A stretch of 64,000 bases of DNA from Ehrlichia japonica. GTDB lineage: Bacteria; Pseudomonadota; Alphaproteobacteria; Rickettsiales; Anaplasmataceae. The position numbers and the translations under genes are program-made. Where the stretch lies: positions 1,084,905-1,148,904 of the forward strand of contig NZ_CP007474.1 in assembly GCF_000632845.1 (NCBI RefSeq). The letters run 5' to 3'. Positions 28,999 through 37,549 of this stretch are shown piece by piece (the stretch's first letter is position 1; each line of letters starts with the position of its first letter). A model generated the notes under the pieces. The model did no database searches. It saw nothing but the letters and a program-made list of their open reading frames with translations, and had not been told where the DNA came from.

Positions 28999-29286
28999 AT
29001 GGCAAATCACCCAAGTGCTAAAAAAATGATTAAGGTAATAAAGAAGCGCACTATGGTTAATCGTATGCGAAAAAGTAAAGCACATAATTACGTAAAAAAA
29101 TTTATGGCTGCTTTAGCTGCAGAAAACAAGGAGTTAATGGTTGAAACATTTAAAAAAGCTGAATCAAACTTACATAAGTGTGTCAATAAAAGAATTATAC
29201 ACAGAAATACTGCAGCAAGAAAAATTAGTCGTATGGCTCTAAAGTTAAAAACATTTGACTTACAACAACAAGCAAGAGCTGTGTAA
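28999..29286 (+). CDS. rpsT: Ribosomal protein S20
   Basis: Binds 16S rRNA early in 30S assembly. From the ATG at 28999 the 95-residue, strongly basic protein reads MANHPSAKKMIKVIKKR, the usual S20 start. An upstream in-frame start (28945) would add 18 residues not found in the family, while TTAGG lies 4-8 bases before 28999. The carboxy-terminal helix HRNTAARKISRM is the conserved NTAARKKSRL-type motif. It is monocistronic by spacing, with a short hairpin about 20 bases after the stop. Confidence 0.95.
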   Translation: MANHPSAKKMIKVIKKRTMVNRMRKSKAHNYVKKFMAALAAENKELMVETFKKAESNLHKCVNKRIIHRNTAARKISRMALKLKTFDLQQQARAV

Positions 29287-29663
29287 ACTATATTCAGTTT
29301 TTGCAAAAGCTGATGCTTTTCTTATTTATGGTATGCTAGATTTTTATAGCATTTTCATTTCCTTATAATCCATAGGCTGGCTTTCTAAGAGTGTACAGAG
29401 CCTATCAAAAATACAGGCTTTAGATTTTGTTAAGTTTGTTAATTAATAAAACTTTACTTCGTATCAAATATCATTAAAGCAACCAACAATTAGTGTTTGT
29501 CATAGATTTAGTTGCCTCAGATGAACATAAAAAGGATTACTATTAAAACCCTTACATAGGTGATTATTACTCCGAATAGTTTAAATAACATATAATTCTA
29601 GTTGTAAACACAATAACCCTAACTGATAAATATTACTTTTAATTTATAAACAACAGAACCAAA
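29287..29663. other. Convergent spacer rpsT / mlaC
   Basis: 377 bases. Apart from the hairpin after rpsT nothing is recognised. Confidence 0.4.
29305..29326 (+). terminator. Possible rpsT terminator
   Basis: A short hairpin, AAAAGC (29305-29310), loop TGAT, GCTTTT (29315-29320), followed by CTTATT. The stem is only 6 bp with a T-rich tail, so this is a weak intrinsic terminator at best. Confidence 0.4.
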
Positions 29664-30293
29664 TTAATACTTAGCAGAAGCATTTTCTGACTGAAAATAA
29701 GATATCATTCCATCAATACCTTGTTTACTTATCATATTTTTAATCATAGAACGCTGAACTATAGCAAAACTAATTGCATTATTAATTTTTATATCAGACA
29801 ATAGAAATCTACCATCAACATCACTTAACTTAAATTCAACTATTACAAAATTATTAACATCTCTTTCATGTGATAACCTAGTATTAATCAAGTAATGATC
29901 TTTTTTTGGATTCTTAATAGATAGAACACTCATATTATAAACAGAATACTTACATAATTGCTCACTGTACATTCGTCTAATATATTGACTATATTCATTA
30001 ACAAACTTTTCCTGTTCATCAGTAGACATAGTGTTCCAATATGATCCTACAACAAATTTTGAAATATCTTTTATATTAAGCACTCTATCAACTATGGATT
30101 GAATACTAGAATACATTTCAGCTTTATCTTGAATCTCTTGGATACTAACTTCAATTTGATTTTTTAATGCAACAATAAAATAGCATGGTCTAATATATTC
30201 TCTACATGCTTCAGTATCATCATAACCAAAAGCACTATTAAACATAAAAAACAAGCTAATAAAAAATAACCTACAGACAAAATTATTAATCAT
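29664..30293 (-). CDS. mlaC: MlaC-type periplasmic phospholipid-binding protein
   Basis: Carries phospholipid between the outer and inner membrane for the Mla system (Ttg2D/ABC transporter auxiliary family). The 209 residues open with a signal peptide (about 1-23, ending SAFG). MlaC-family features follow: a region of INVALNxIL type as IQSIVDRVLNIKDISKFVVGSYWNTMS, the EQEKFVNEYSQYIRRMY segment and the carboxy-terminal YFQSE. Two Cys in the mature amino end (CREYIRPC) may form a disulfide. The permease and ATPase genes are 13 kb away, so the system is split. Assignment is by pattern, hence moderate. Confidence 0.72.
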   Translation of the reverse strand: MINNFVCRLFFISLFFMFNSAFGYDDTEACREYIRPCYFIVALKNQIEVSIQEIQDKAEMYSSIQSIVDRVLNIKDISKFVVGSYWNTMSTDEQEKFVNEYSQYIRRMYSEQLCKYSVYNMSVLSIKNPKKDHYLINTRLSHERDVNNFVIVEFKLSDVDGRFLLSDIKINNAISFAIVQRSMIKNMISKQGIDGMISYFQSENASAKY

Positions 30294-30621
30294 TTCAATC
30301 TACTTAATTTATACCTATATATAATTAAGGCTGCTTATCTTACCATTAACTACAATACATCAACACACACACTATCACTTCTAATCAACCGTCTATATAG
30401 AATATAACACAAATTAATAAATATACATTTAATGTTATGTGATATTGTCATACTCAATATTATATAATGGACAATACAATCAAAAAATTATTATTTAATA
30501 TTTAAAAATCAAAACTAAAGAAGAGTTGAACTTACCTACTTTTACGGTAAAGAATTAGGAATCATCCAACTAAGTCATTGTCAGAGAATAAATCCTTAAT
30601 CATACCCTATAGCCCCACTCA
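30294..30621. other. Spacer upstream of mlaC
   Basis: 328 AT-rich bases; no gene or RNA recognised. Confidence 0.4.
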
Positions 30622-31542
30622 TTAATTATGAGCTGCTTCAATCATAACACTATCATCAGCACAATTATCATATTCGGCTTCAATAGTAACATGAATAATA
30701 CAAAAATCTTTGCTCAGCAACTTTTTTATAGACACTAAAACTTGACTATATTTTAAATTATTAGTTACAGCTGCTTTATCGAGTTTAACATGCATTGTCA
30801 TAATTGGATGATCTGTAGTCAACGACCAAATATGAATATGATGAACATCTAAAACTTCAGTAATGCTTTCACAAATAGCTTGTTTAATTTTATCTGGATT
30901 CACAGTATCCGGAGTACCTTCAAGTAAAATATGACCAGAATTTTTAATAATCCTACATGCACCACCAAGTATTATAATACTGACAAACACTGATAAAAGA
31001 GGATCCATTATCTGCCATGAAGTAAACATAATTACAATAGAAGCAACAATTGCTGCAACAGACCCTAATAAATCACCAACAACATGTAAAACTGCACTTT
31101 TCAGATTCAGATTGTTCTCATTTTTTCTATACAATAGAAAAAATGACACAATATTTGCTATTAATCCTAATACTGCAACAGACATCATAATTTCCCAGCA
31201 AACTTGCTCTGGAGAAAAAAAGCGTTTTATTGATTCTAAAATGATCAAAATAGCTATACCAAATAAAGTCAGTCCATTAATAAAAGCAGCAACAACTTGA
31301 AAACGATGATAACCATAGGAAAGACATGAATCTGACTTTCTCATAGCAACTTTATAAGCCAACCAACTCAACAACAAAGCAATAAAATCAGTAAACATAT
31401 GTCCAGCATCTGAAAGCAATGCTAAAGAATTTGATATTACCCCTCCAACTACTTCTATAATCATCGTAATAATTATAACAAGAATAGCATATATTAGCTT
31501 ATTTTCATGCTTGGAAGGCTTATTTTTATGAATAAGTGACAT
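30622..31542 (-). CDS. Cation diffusion facilitator (zinc/cadmium efflux, CzcD/ZitB type)
   Basis: Inner-membrane metal:proton antiporter. The 306 residues contain six hydrophobic helices. The metal site helices carry HxxxD twice: DAGHMFTD at 45-52 and HVVGDLLGS near 152-160. The cytoplasmic carboxy domain (about 205-290) has HIHIWSLTTDHPIMTMHV and IIHVTIEAE, as in CzcD/ZitB. Both HxxxD pairs favour zinc or cadmium. The gene lies just downstream of tRNA-Val (reverse strand). Start ATG 31542 is reasonable. Confidence 0.9.
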   Translation of the reverse strand: MSLIHKNKPSKHENKLIYAILVIIITMIIEVVGGVISNSLALLSDAGHMFTDFIALLLSWLAYKVAMRKSDSCLSYGYHRFQVVAAFINGLTLFGIAILIILESIKRFFSPEQVCWEIMMSVAVLGLIANIVSFFLLYRKNENNLNLKSAVLHVVGDLLGSVAAIVASIVIMFTSWQIMDPLLSVFVSIIILGGACRIIKNSGHILLEGTPDTVNPDKIKQAICESITEVLDVHHIHIWSLTTDHPIMTMHVKLDKAAVTNNLKYSQVLVSIKKLLSKDFCIIHVTIEAEYDNCADDSVMIEAAHN

Positions 31543-31570
31543 TTTATCACCAAATTTACGTCAGATTTAG

Positions 31571-31644
31571 TGGGCAATACTGGATTCGAACCAGTCACCT
31601 CTTGCACGTCAAGCAAGTGCTCTAACCAAATGAGCTAATTACCC
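31571..31644 (-). tRNA. tRNA-Val (anticodon GAC)
   Basis: On the reverse strand the acceptor GGGTAAT pairs with ATTGCCC (one G.U). The anticodon arm CTTGC-TTGACGT-GCAAG gives anticodon GAC. The T-arm is ACTGG-TTCGAAT-CCAGT. Discriminator A; CCA not encoded. Confidence 0.95.
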
Positions 31645-31684
31645 ACCAATTAACATAATAAGGAATATCCTGTAAAAGTCAACC

Positions 31685-32100
31685 ATACATGATTGATAGA
31701 AGCCAGCTGAGCAATAGGAATCAAGTAATATTAGACTTCTTGTTGTATGAACTATTTCTCAAACTGTTAAATATTAATGAGAAATATCTTATAAAAGTTA
31801 ATCACACTCAACAGCAAGCCTAATTACAAACGATACAAATATCACACTGATAGGTATTAACCCAGCAACAATTAATCCAAGTAACATTTAAATCTGCCTT
31901 GTATAAACCATTTTTCAGACTGTTAAATATTAATGAGAAATACCTTATAAGTTTAATCATACTCAACAGCAAGCTTAATTGCAAACGATACAAATATCAC
32001 ACTAATAGGTATTAACCCAGCAACAATTAATCCAAGTAACATTAAATTTGCCTCGTATAAACCATTTCTTAAGCCGTCAAATACAAGGCTAAAATATACT
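31685..32100. repeat. Tandem duplication of the ccmB 3' end, about 155-bp period
   Basis: The last part of ccmB (about 31940-32100) is repeated downstream with period about 155 bp. The copy at about 31785-31940 is near-identical over CGATACAAATATCACACT and AGGTATTAACCCAGCAACAA. A more diverged copy begins near 31685 (AATCAAGTAATATT, TGTATGAACTATTTCTC). The array fills the whole spacer between ccmB and tRNA-Val. Confidence 0.88.
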
Positions 32101-32615
32101 AATACCGGAATCATAATAGGCAATGTCAAAATTTGCGCTATTATCACACCAACACTTTTTCCCAATACTAAAGTATCACCTACGGCTGATATAAAGCTAA
32201 TTACTAGTAAGCTAATTCCTAAAGATAAACCTAAACCTAAAGTAGCATATATGTCACTCTCTAAAATTACAAAATCTATGAACATGGAAATAATACTTAC
32301 TGGTATTCCTATACAAATCCAATGCGACAAAATTTTAAAAAATATCACTAGTTCTATCATACTATCCTGTATTAATACTTGTTCTAAAGATCCATTAGCA
32401 TAATCACTGTCAAACAAATTACACATAGACATATGCATAGTAGAAATACTACAAATCCATAAAATAGTTGGTAGAGCTTTTTCTATTCCAGTATTCTTCA
32501 TAGTAAATAATGCTGTACTAACTATTAATATAAAAAGAATAATTGCATTTAAAAGATTACCTTTCCTACTTATTAATAACCTTAACTCATGCATTAACAT
32601 GCTACTATTGCGCAT
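31953..32615 (-). CDS. ccmB: Haem exporter protein CcmB
   Basis: Membrane subunit of the CcmABCD system for cytochrome c maturation. The 220 residues contain six hydrophobic helices and the CcmB signature region DYANGSLEQVLIQDSMIELVIFFK, where the usual D(Y/x)xxGxLEQL motif is readable. The start MHELRLLISRKG at 7-18 also fits. No ccmA or ccmC is next to it. The final codons lie in a segment tandemly repeated downstream, so the carboxy end (about the last 50 residues) may be replaceable by recombination. Start choice between Met1 and Met6/Met8 is open. Confidence 0.86.
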   Translation of the reverse strand: MRNSSMLMHELRLLISRKGNLLNAIILFILIVSTALFTMKNTGIEKALPTILWICSISTMHMSMCNLFDSDYANGSLEQVLIQDSMIELVIFFKILSHWICIGIPVSIISMFIDFVILESDIYATLGLGLSLGISLLVISFISAVGDTLVLGKSVGVIIAQILTLPIMIPVLVYFSLVFDGLRNGLYEANLMLLGLIVAGLIPISVIFVSFAIKLAVEYD

Positions 32616-32725
32616 ATTCAGCTCACAACTGATAAAAACATTATTATTATATCACATATCATACATGAATTTTTAATCAACTATATTTAAATTATTGCTA
32701 GTTGTATCACAAATAAGGAATACAA

Positions 32726-33184
32726 ATGTTGAAAAAAAACTATAATACTAAATTCCCTGAAGATGAAGATGACAGCAATTACATGAATCACAAACAATTA
32801 GAATACTTCCGGCAAAAACTGCTTAAATGGCGTGAGATATTACAAAAAGAGTCTGAAGAATTAGCTGCAGAATTATTACGACCACAAGCTGATGCAGATT
32901 TAACAGATATGGCAACAAGAGAGCATAATATCGTACTACTCTTAAATACTAGGAAAAGAAATGATGCACTGATAATAGAGATAAATAAAGCTATCCAACG
33001 AATAGATGATGGATTATATGGTTATTGTGAAGAAACAGGAGAAAAGATTGGCCTTGCAAGACTTGAAGCAAATCCTATCACATTATACTCTATAGAAGAA
33101 CAAGAAAGGCGAGAAAAACAACAAAAACTTTATAGTAATGACCAAGAAAATGATTACAGCAATAATTTCTTAAATGATAATTAA
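32726..33184 (+). CDS. dksA: RNA polymerase-binding transcription factor DksA
   Basis: Secondary-channel regulator of rRNA and amino-acid promoters. The 152 residues show a coiled-coil (about 30-110; MNHKQLEYFRQKLLKWR to NKAIQRIDDG) with the tip segment ADLTDMATREH holding the Asp/Ala region important for activity. The globular end is YGYCEETGEKIGLARLEANP. Only one of the four zinc cysteines of E. coli DksA is kept, as in other alphaproteobacteria from memory, so this is a zinc-free type. The carboxy end is acidic/Asn-rich. It stands alone, divergent from ccmB by 110 bp. Confidence 0.9.
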   Translation: MLKKNYNTKFPEDEDDSNYMNHKQLEYFRQKLLKWREILQKESEELAAELLRPQADADLTDMATREHNIVLLLNTRKRNDALIIEINKAIQRIDDGLYGYCEETGEKIGLARLEANPITLYSIEEQERREKQQKLYSNDQENDYSNNFLNDN

Positions 33185-33296
33185 ATGTAAATTTAACCTA
33201 CAACTTACAAAGTAATGACATTAAAATTCTGGATGTAGATTATTTATATGCATTATAAAAGTTAGACAGCAACCTAGTTTACATATGGATATAAGA

Positions 33297-34259
33297 TTAA
33301 AAATTCTTATAAATCTGTAAATATTTAGGAACTATATCTTCAACAGATGAAAATTCGATTCCCATATTTTTTAAGCTATCTACAGGATATATATCATGAG
33401 ATTCAGTCATATCTCTAATAAATTTAATCTGATCTCTTGTTAGCATTGGATCTGTAGTTCCAGTAATAAGCTTTAAAAAAATAGAAACAATTCTCAATTC
33501 ACAAAAAAAAGCTAATCCATTTGCTATACTAAAAGGAATATTAATAAGTTTACTTTTTCTATTTGTAACGCTTAGAATAAAACTCAATAACTCTTTAAAT
33601 GAATAAGTATAAGGCCCACAAACATTATATAATTTACTTGTAACTGAATTTTCAATAACATTAAATACAAACCTAGCAAGATCATCAACATAAATAGGTT
33701 GGAAAACGGCACGCCCACCCCCTATAACCGGCAAAAATGGACAAATCATTGATAACTGTGCAAATTTATTAAAAAACTTATCTTCTGGACCAAAAACTAA
33801 ATTGGGCCTTATAATCACTGCGTCAGGAAAAGCTGACTTCACGAGACTTTCCCCCATTAATTTACTTTTTGCATAATCAGATTTTTGTATTTCAGTAATT
33901 CCCATCACTGAAAAATGTATCATTAACTTTACATTACAACTTTTTGCAGCTTTAGCTATATTTTCTGCCGCTCTAGCATGTATATCGTAAAAAGTAGATT
34001 TCTTTACATTATATAAAGTACCAAGTAAATTTATAACAATATTACAACCACGTATATGTTCTACTATCTCTTCACTGTTAACAACATTGCCTCCTATAAC
34101 TTCTATTTGTCCCAAATTTCCACATAATTTTAACTGCTTTGCCTTTTCTGGATATCTAGTAAAAATTTTAATCACATATCCATCATCAGCAAAGTATTTT
34201 ACCAAGTATCTACCTATAAAACCACTCCCTCCAAACATAATGACACGCTTTATAGACAT
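33297..34259 (-). CDS. NDUFA9-like NAD(P)-binding SDR protein (complex I associated)
   Basis: Atypical short-chain dehydrogenase of the group related to the NDUFA9 subunit of mitochondrial complex I. The 320 residues start with the Rossmann motif GGSGFIGRYL, then NLLGTLY, the HFSVMGI strand, and the YAKSKLMGE catalytic-type YxxxK. IIRPNLVFGPEDKFFN and QPIYVDDLA follow, all typical of this family in alphaproteobacteria. It could be an NAD-dependent sugar epimerase, but the motifs VFGPEDKFFN and QPIYVDD favour NDUFA9. The gene stands alone. Confidence 0.82.
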   Translation of the reverse strand: MSIKRVIMFGGSGFIGRYLVKYFADDGYVIKIFTRYPEKAKQLKLCGNLGQIEVIGGNVVNSEEIVEHIRGCNIVINLLGTLYNVKKSTFYDIHARAAENIAKAAKSCNVKLMIHFSVMGITEIQKSDYAKSKLMGESLVKSAFPDAVIIRPNLVFGPEDKFFNKFAQLSMICPFLPVIGGGRAVFQPIYVDDLARFVFNVIENSVTSKLYNVCGPYTYSFKELLSFILSVTNRKSKLINIPFSIANGLAFFCELRIVSIFLKLITGTTDPMLTRDQIKFIRDMTESHDIYPVDSLKNMGIEFSSVEDIVPKYLQIYKNF

Positions 34260-34658
34260 GTTAATACCTCAACCTTATACGTAACAATAATTATATTACA
34301 GAGATAACTTAATAGTCTTTTTATATAAAAGCCTTAAAAAAACAACTTGCATTCAAATCAACATTTTTATACAAGCAAAATTATAAACTCCTATGCAGTT
34401 TTTCATAACTGCACTGTTATATAATATCAAAAATCACAAAAAATAAAATTGGTATTATCCATAAGTAGATAACTATCTACATCTAATAAAAAGACCATTT
34501 CTTAAAAAGCAAGAAATCCATAGACATCACTCAACGTATAACGTACTACCTCAAATCTTTCATAATCTTTTATTTATAATTGCTTCCTTAAGAATATTCG
34601 AAATCTATAAAAATTTCTCACCTACACAAACAATTCTGTTAAAAATGAAAACTATTCG
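34260..34658. other. Intergenic stretch without gene
   Basis: 399 AT-rich bases between the NDUFA9-like gene start and the recG stop; no supported element. Confidence 0.4.
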
Positions 34659-36701
34659 TCAATAATTTATAACAGAAGCCTCATAACCAAACATGTACAA
34701 TAACTGAGTTAAATGATCATCTAATTCTGTCTTGCTCATATTAAGAATCTCTTCTGCTTGCTTAGTAGCAATAGAAATAAGGGATTGATCTTTATAAATA
34801 TCTGCAAATTTAAAATTTGATAATCCTGACTGTTTTACTCCTAAAACATCTCCACTACCACGTAACAATAAATCTTGTTCAGCTATGTAAAATCCATCCT
34901 GAAATTTACGTAATATACACAGCTTTTTATAGGCAATCTTACTCAGTATATTTCCATGCAATAAAATACAGAATGAAGATTTATCACTACGGCCAACCCT
35001 ACCACGTAGTTGATGAAGCTGTGATAGACCGAATTGTTCGGCATTCTCTATAATAATTATAGTAGCATCAGGCACATCAACTCCTACTTCTATTACAGTA
35101 GTTGCAACCAACAACTTAATATTCCCATTATAAAAAGAGACCATAACTTCATCTTTTTCAACTTTAGATAAACGACTATGTACCAAACCTACTTCCTTGC
35201 CAAACACTTCTTTTAAAGTAGCAAAACGTTTTTCAGCTGCTGCAATATCTACTAATTCTGAATCTTCAATATAAGGGCAAATCCAATATGCCTTATTACC
35301 TTCTTGTAAAGCCAGTTGCAATTTTGATATAACTTCAGATAATCTTTCAATGTTTACAACACTAGTTTGTATAGGCAATCGATTATGAGGCTTATCTTTA
35401 AGCCTTAAACAATCTATATCTCCATACACTACTTGTTCTAATGTTCTGGGAATAGGCGTAGCTGTCATAAAAAGAATATCAGCCATATTACCCCCCTTAC
35501 GAACTAGCCTCATTCTTTGTAAGACTCCAAATCTCTGCTGTTCATCAATGATAATTAAGTTAAGATCGTTAAAATCAACACTATCTTGAAACAAAGCATG
35601 AGTTCCAACAACTATTTCACATTCACCAAATTGCAATTTTTTTCTAATATTCTGTTTCCTTTTTACCTTGCTTGTTAATAACTCAATATTCACTGGAATA
35701 TCAGACAGTATTTCCTGCATCCAACGATAATGTTGCTCTGCTAATATCTCAGTAGGAACCATAAAAGCCACCTGACCTCCATTTTCTATAACATTTAAAA
35801 TAGCAAATAAAGCTACTACTGTTTTTCCACTACCCACATCTCCTATCAATAGTTTTACCATCCTATTTTCTGATGCTTGGCTCTTTGTAATCTCAGATAT
35901 TACTTCTTCCTGCCCTGTTGTTAACTTAAAAGGTAGTTTATTTAAAATATCATTGTGGTATATCTGCTTACTTACAATAGAGATACCTTTCTGATAATCA
36001 AATTTCCTTACCATTTTTATAGAGATTTGATGACTCAATAATTCATCATATGCTAATCTTACCCTATGTAAAGACACAGTTTCAAGTGTATCTGGATGAT
36101 GTATTTTTATTAAACTTTCCTTCCAGCTATCCCACTTATTCTTTCTTAACAATTTTTCATCTATCCACTCTGGAAAATCAGGCAACAACTTTACACTTAG
36201 CTTTACTAACTTTGAAATTCTTTTAGAAGTTAATCCTCTAATTAGTGGATAAACAGGTTCTATAATACTAATGTCCTGAAATTTTTTAATATCTGTTATA
36301 ATATAATCTGGATGCGTAATCTGCAAACATCCAAAAAACCTTACCAAGGTACCACTTATTACACATGCTGACCCTACTTTTAACACATTTCTCAAATACT
36401 TTAATGAGTAATTAAAAAAAATTAATGATATTTCACCAATACATGTATTAAGTATAATTTTATACTGGGATTTTCTTCTACCACCAATAAAACCATGGTA
36501 TTTAACAGTACCAATAAAAGTTACAATTTTACCCACAGCATCTTCAGATAACCCAGTTCTTCTGTCAACATAACTTTGTGGTATATGAAATAACAAATCT
36601 ATAATTTTATCACCACCACATAACTTTTTTAATAAATTACCTACTATATTATTAACACCCGGTAACATATATATACTAGAAAATATGCTTAAGTTGCACA
36701 T
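34659..36701 (-). CDS. recG: ATP-dependent DNA helicase RecG
   Basis: Branch-migration helicase that remodels stalled forks. The 680 residues show the amino-terminal OB 'wedge' domain (about 60-160), the helicase motifs LLIGDVGSGKT (Walker A), MVPTEILAEQHY, IIDEQQRFG (DExx box; usual form DEQHRFG, here Q for H), MTATPIPRTL, and the carboxy domain VEVGVDVPDAT, QLRGRVGRS and DLLLRGSGDVLG. Length is normal. It is divergent from coaC by 107 bp. ATG at 36701 fits. Confidence 0.95.
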   Translation of the reverse strand: MCNLSIFSSIYMLPGVNNIVGNLLKKLCGGDKIIDLLFHIPQSYVDRRTGLSEDAVGKIVTFIGTVKYHGFIGGRRKSQYKIILNTCIGEISLIFFNYSLKYLRNVLKVGSACVISGTLVRFFGCLQITHPDYIITDIKKFQDISIIEPVYPLIRGLTSKRISKLVKLSVKLLPDFPEWIDEKLLRKNKWDSWKESLIKIHHPDTLETVSLHRVRLAYDELLSHQISIKMVRKFDYQKGISIVSKQIYHNDILNKLPFKLTTGQEEVISEITKSQASENRMVKLLIGDVGSGKTVVALFAILNVIENGGQVAFMVPTEILAEQHYRWMQEILSDIPVNIELLTSKVKRKQNIRKKLQFGECEIVVGTHALFQDSVDFNDLNLIIIDEQQRFGVLQRMRLVRKGGNMADILFMTATPIPRTLEQVVYGDIDCLRLKDKPHNRLPIQTSVVNIERLSEVISKLQLALQEGNKAYWICPYIEDSELVDIAAAEKRFATLKEVFGKEVGLVHSRLSKVEKDEVMVSFYNGNIKLLVATTVIEVGVDVPDATIIIIENAEQFGLSQLHQLRGRVGRSDKSSFCILLHGNILSKIAYKKLCILRKFQDGFYIAEQDLLLRGSGDVLGVKQSGLSNFKFADIYKDQSLISIATKQAEEILNMSKTELDDHLTQLLYMFGYEASVINY

Positions 36702-36808
36702 TTAACTATAATCCTACATTAAATTAATACATCAAGTTATTATAAATATTAAATTTTGAATATACAAAAATATATGATAGAAATTGAATGTTTACCTAAT
36801 TTTATCTT

Positions 36809-37360
36809 ATGAAAATTTTACTAGTAATATCAGGAAGTATAGCAGCATACAAATCTTTAGATCTGATAAGAAAATTACAGGAAAATAATCACACAGTTAC
36901 TGGCATAATAAGTAAATCTGGAGAAAGGTTTATTACCCCACTATCAATAGCATCATTATCTGGAAATCCTGTATACACCGATGCAGATTTTTTTAACGTT
37001 CATAATAGTATGCATCATATATCATTAACAAGAAATTCAGATATTTTACTAGTAGCACCTGCAACACTAGATATAATAGCAAAAACAGCACACGGTATTG
37101 CTGACGAGCTAGCTACAACTGTTTTAATTGCTTCAAATATTCCCATTATCATGGTTCCAGCTATGAACCCTGTAATGTGGAGTTCAAAAGCAAATCAACG
37201 TAATATTAACTGTTTGAAAAGCGATAATATAATAATTATTGAACCTAAAGAAGGATTAGCAATTTGCAATGAACACGGATTAGGTAAAATGGCTGAAATC
37301 CAAGAAATAGTCTCATTTATAGAAAATCTTCAAAAAACTCAACATACAGACAAAAAATAA
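36809..37360 (+). CDS. coaC: Phosphopantothenoylcysteine decarboxylase, stand-alone CoaC
   Basis: FMN enzyme of CoA synthesis that decarboxylates 4'-phospho-N-pantothenoylcysteine. The 183 residues match only the flavoprotein half of the usual bacterial fusion CoaBC/Dfp: VISGSIAAYKSLDLIR, HISLTR (active-site His), LLVAPATLDIIAKTAHGIADEL, VPAMNPVMW (PxMNxxMW) and GLGKMAE. The frame stops at the point where the CoaB (synthetase) domain would begin; 180 bp of non-coding DNA follow, with no readable CoaB remains. CoaB is presumably encoded elsewhere. Start ATG 36809 is canonical. Confidence 0.88.
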   Translation: MKILLVISGSIAAYKSLDLIRKLQENNHTVTGIISKSGERFITPLSIASLSGNPVYTDADFFNVHNSMHHISLTRNSDILLVAPATLDIIAKTAHGIADELATTVLIASNIPIIMVPAMNPVMWSSKANQRNINCLKSDNIIIIEPKEGLAICNEHGLGKMAEIQEIVSFIENLQKTQHTDKK

Positions 37361-37549
37361 AATTACTAAACGTAACAATTATGCAAGAACACATTGTATC
37401 AATTTTTATATCTATTAAAAATACTTTATACAACTTCCTATAAGTTTGAAATAAGCTTACAAAGAACAAACATAATAGTTATGCATATTCACACTACATT
37501 ACGAATTTAAATATTCATACATATGCAAATTAATGATGCAAAATACATA

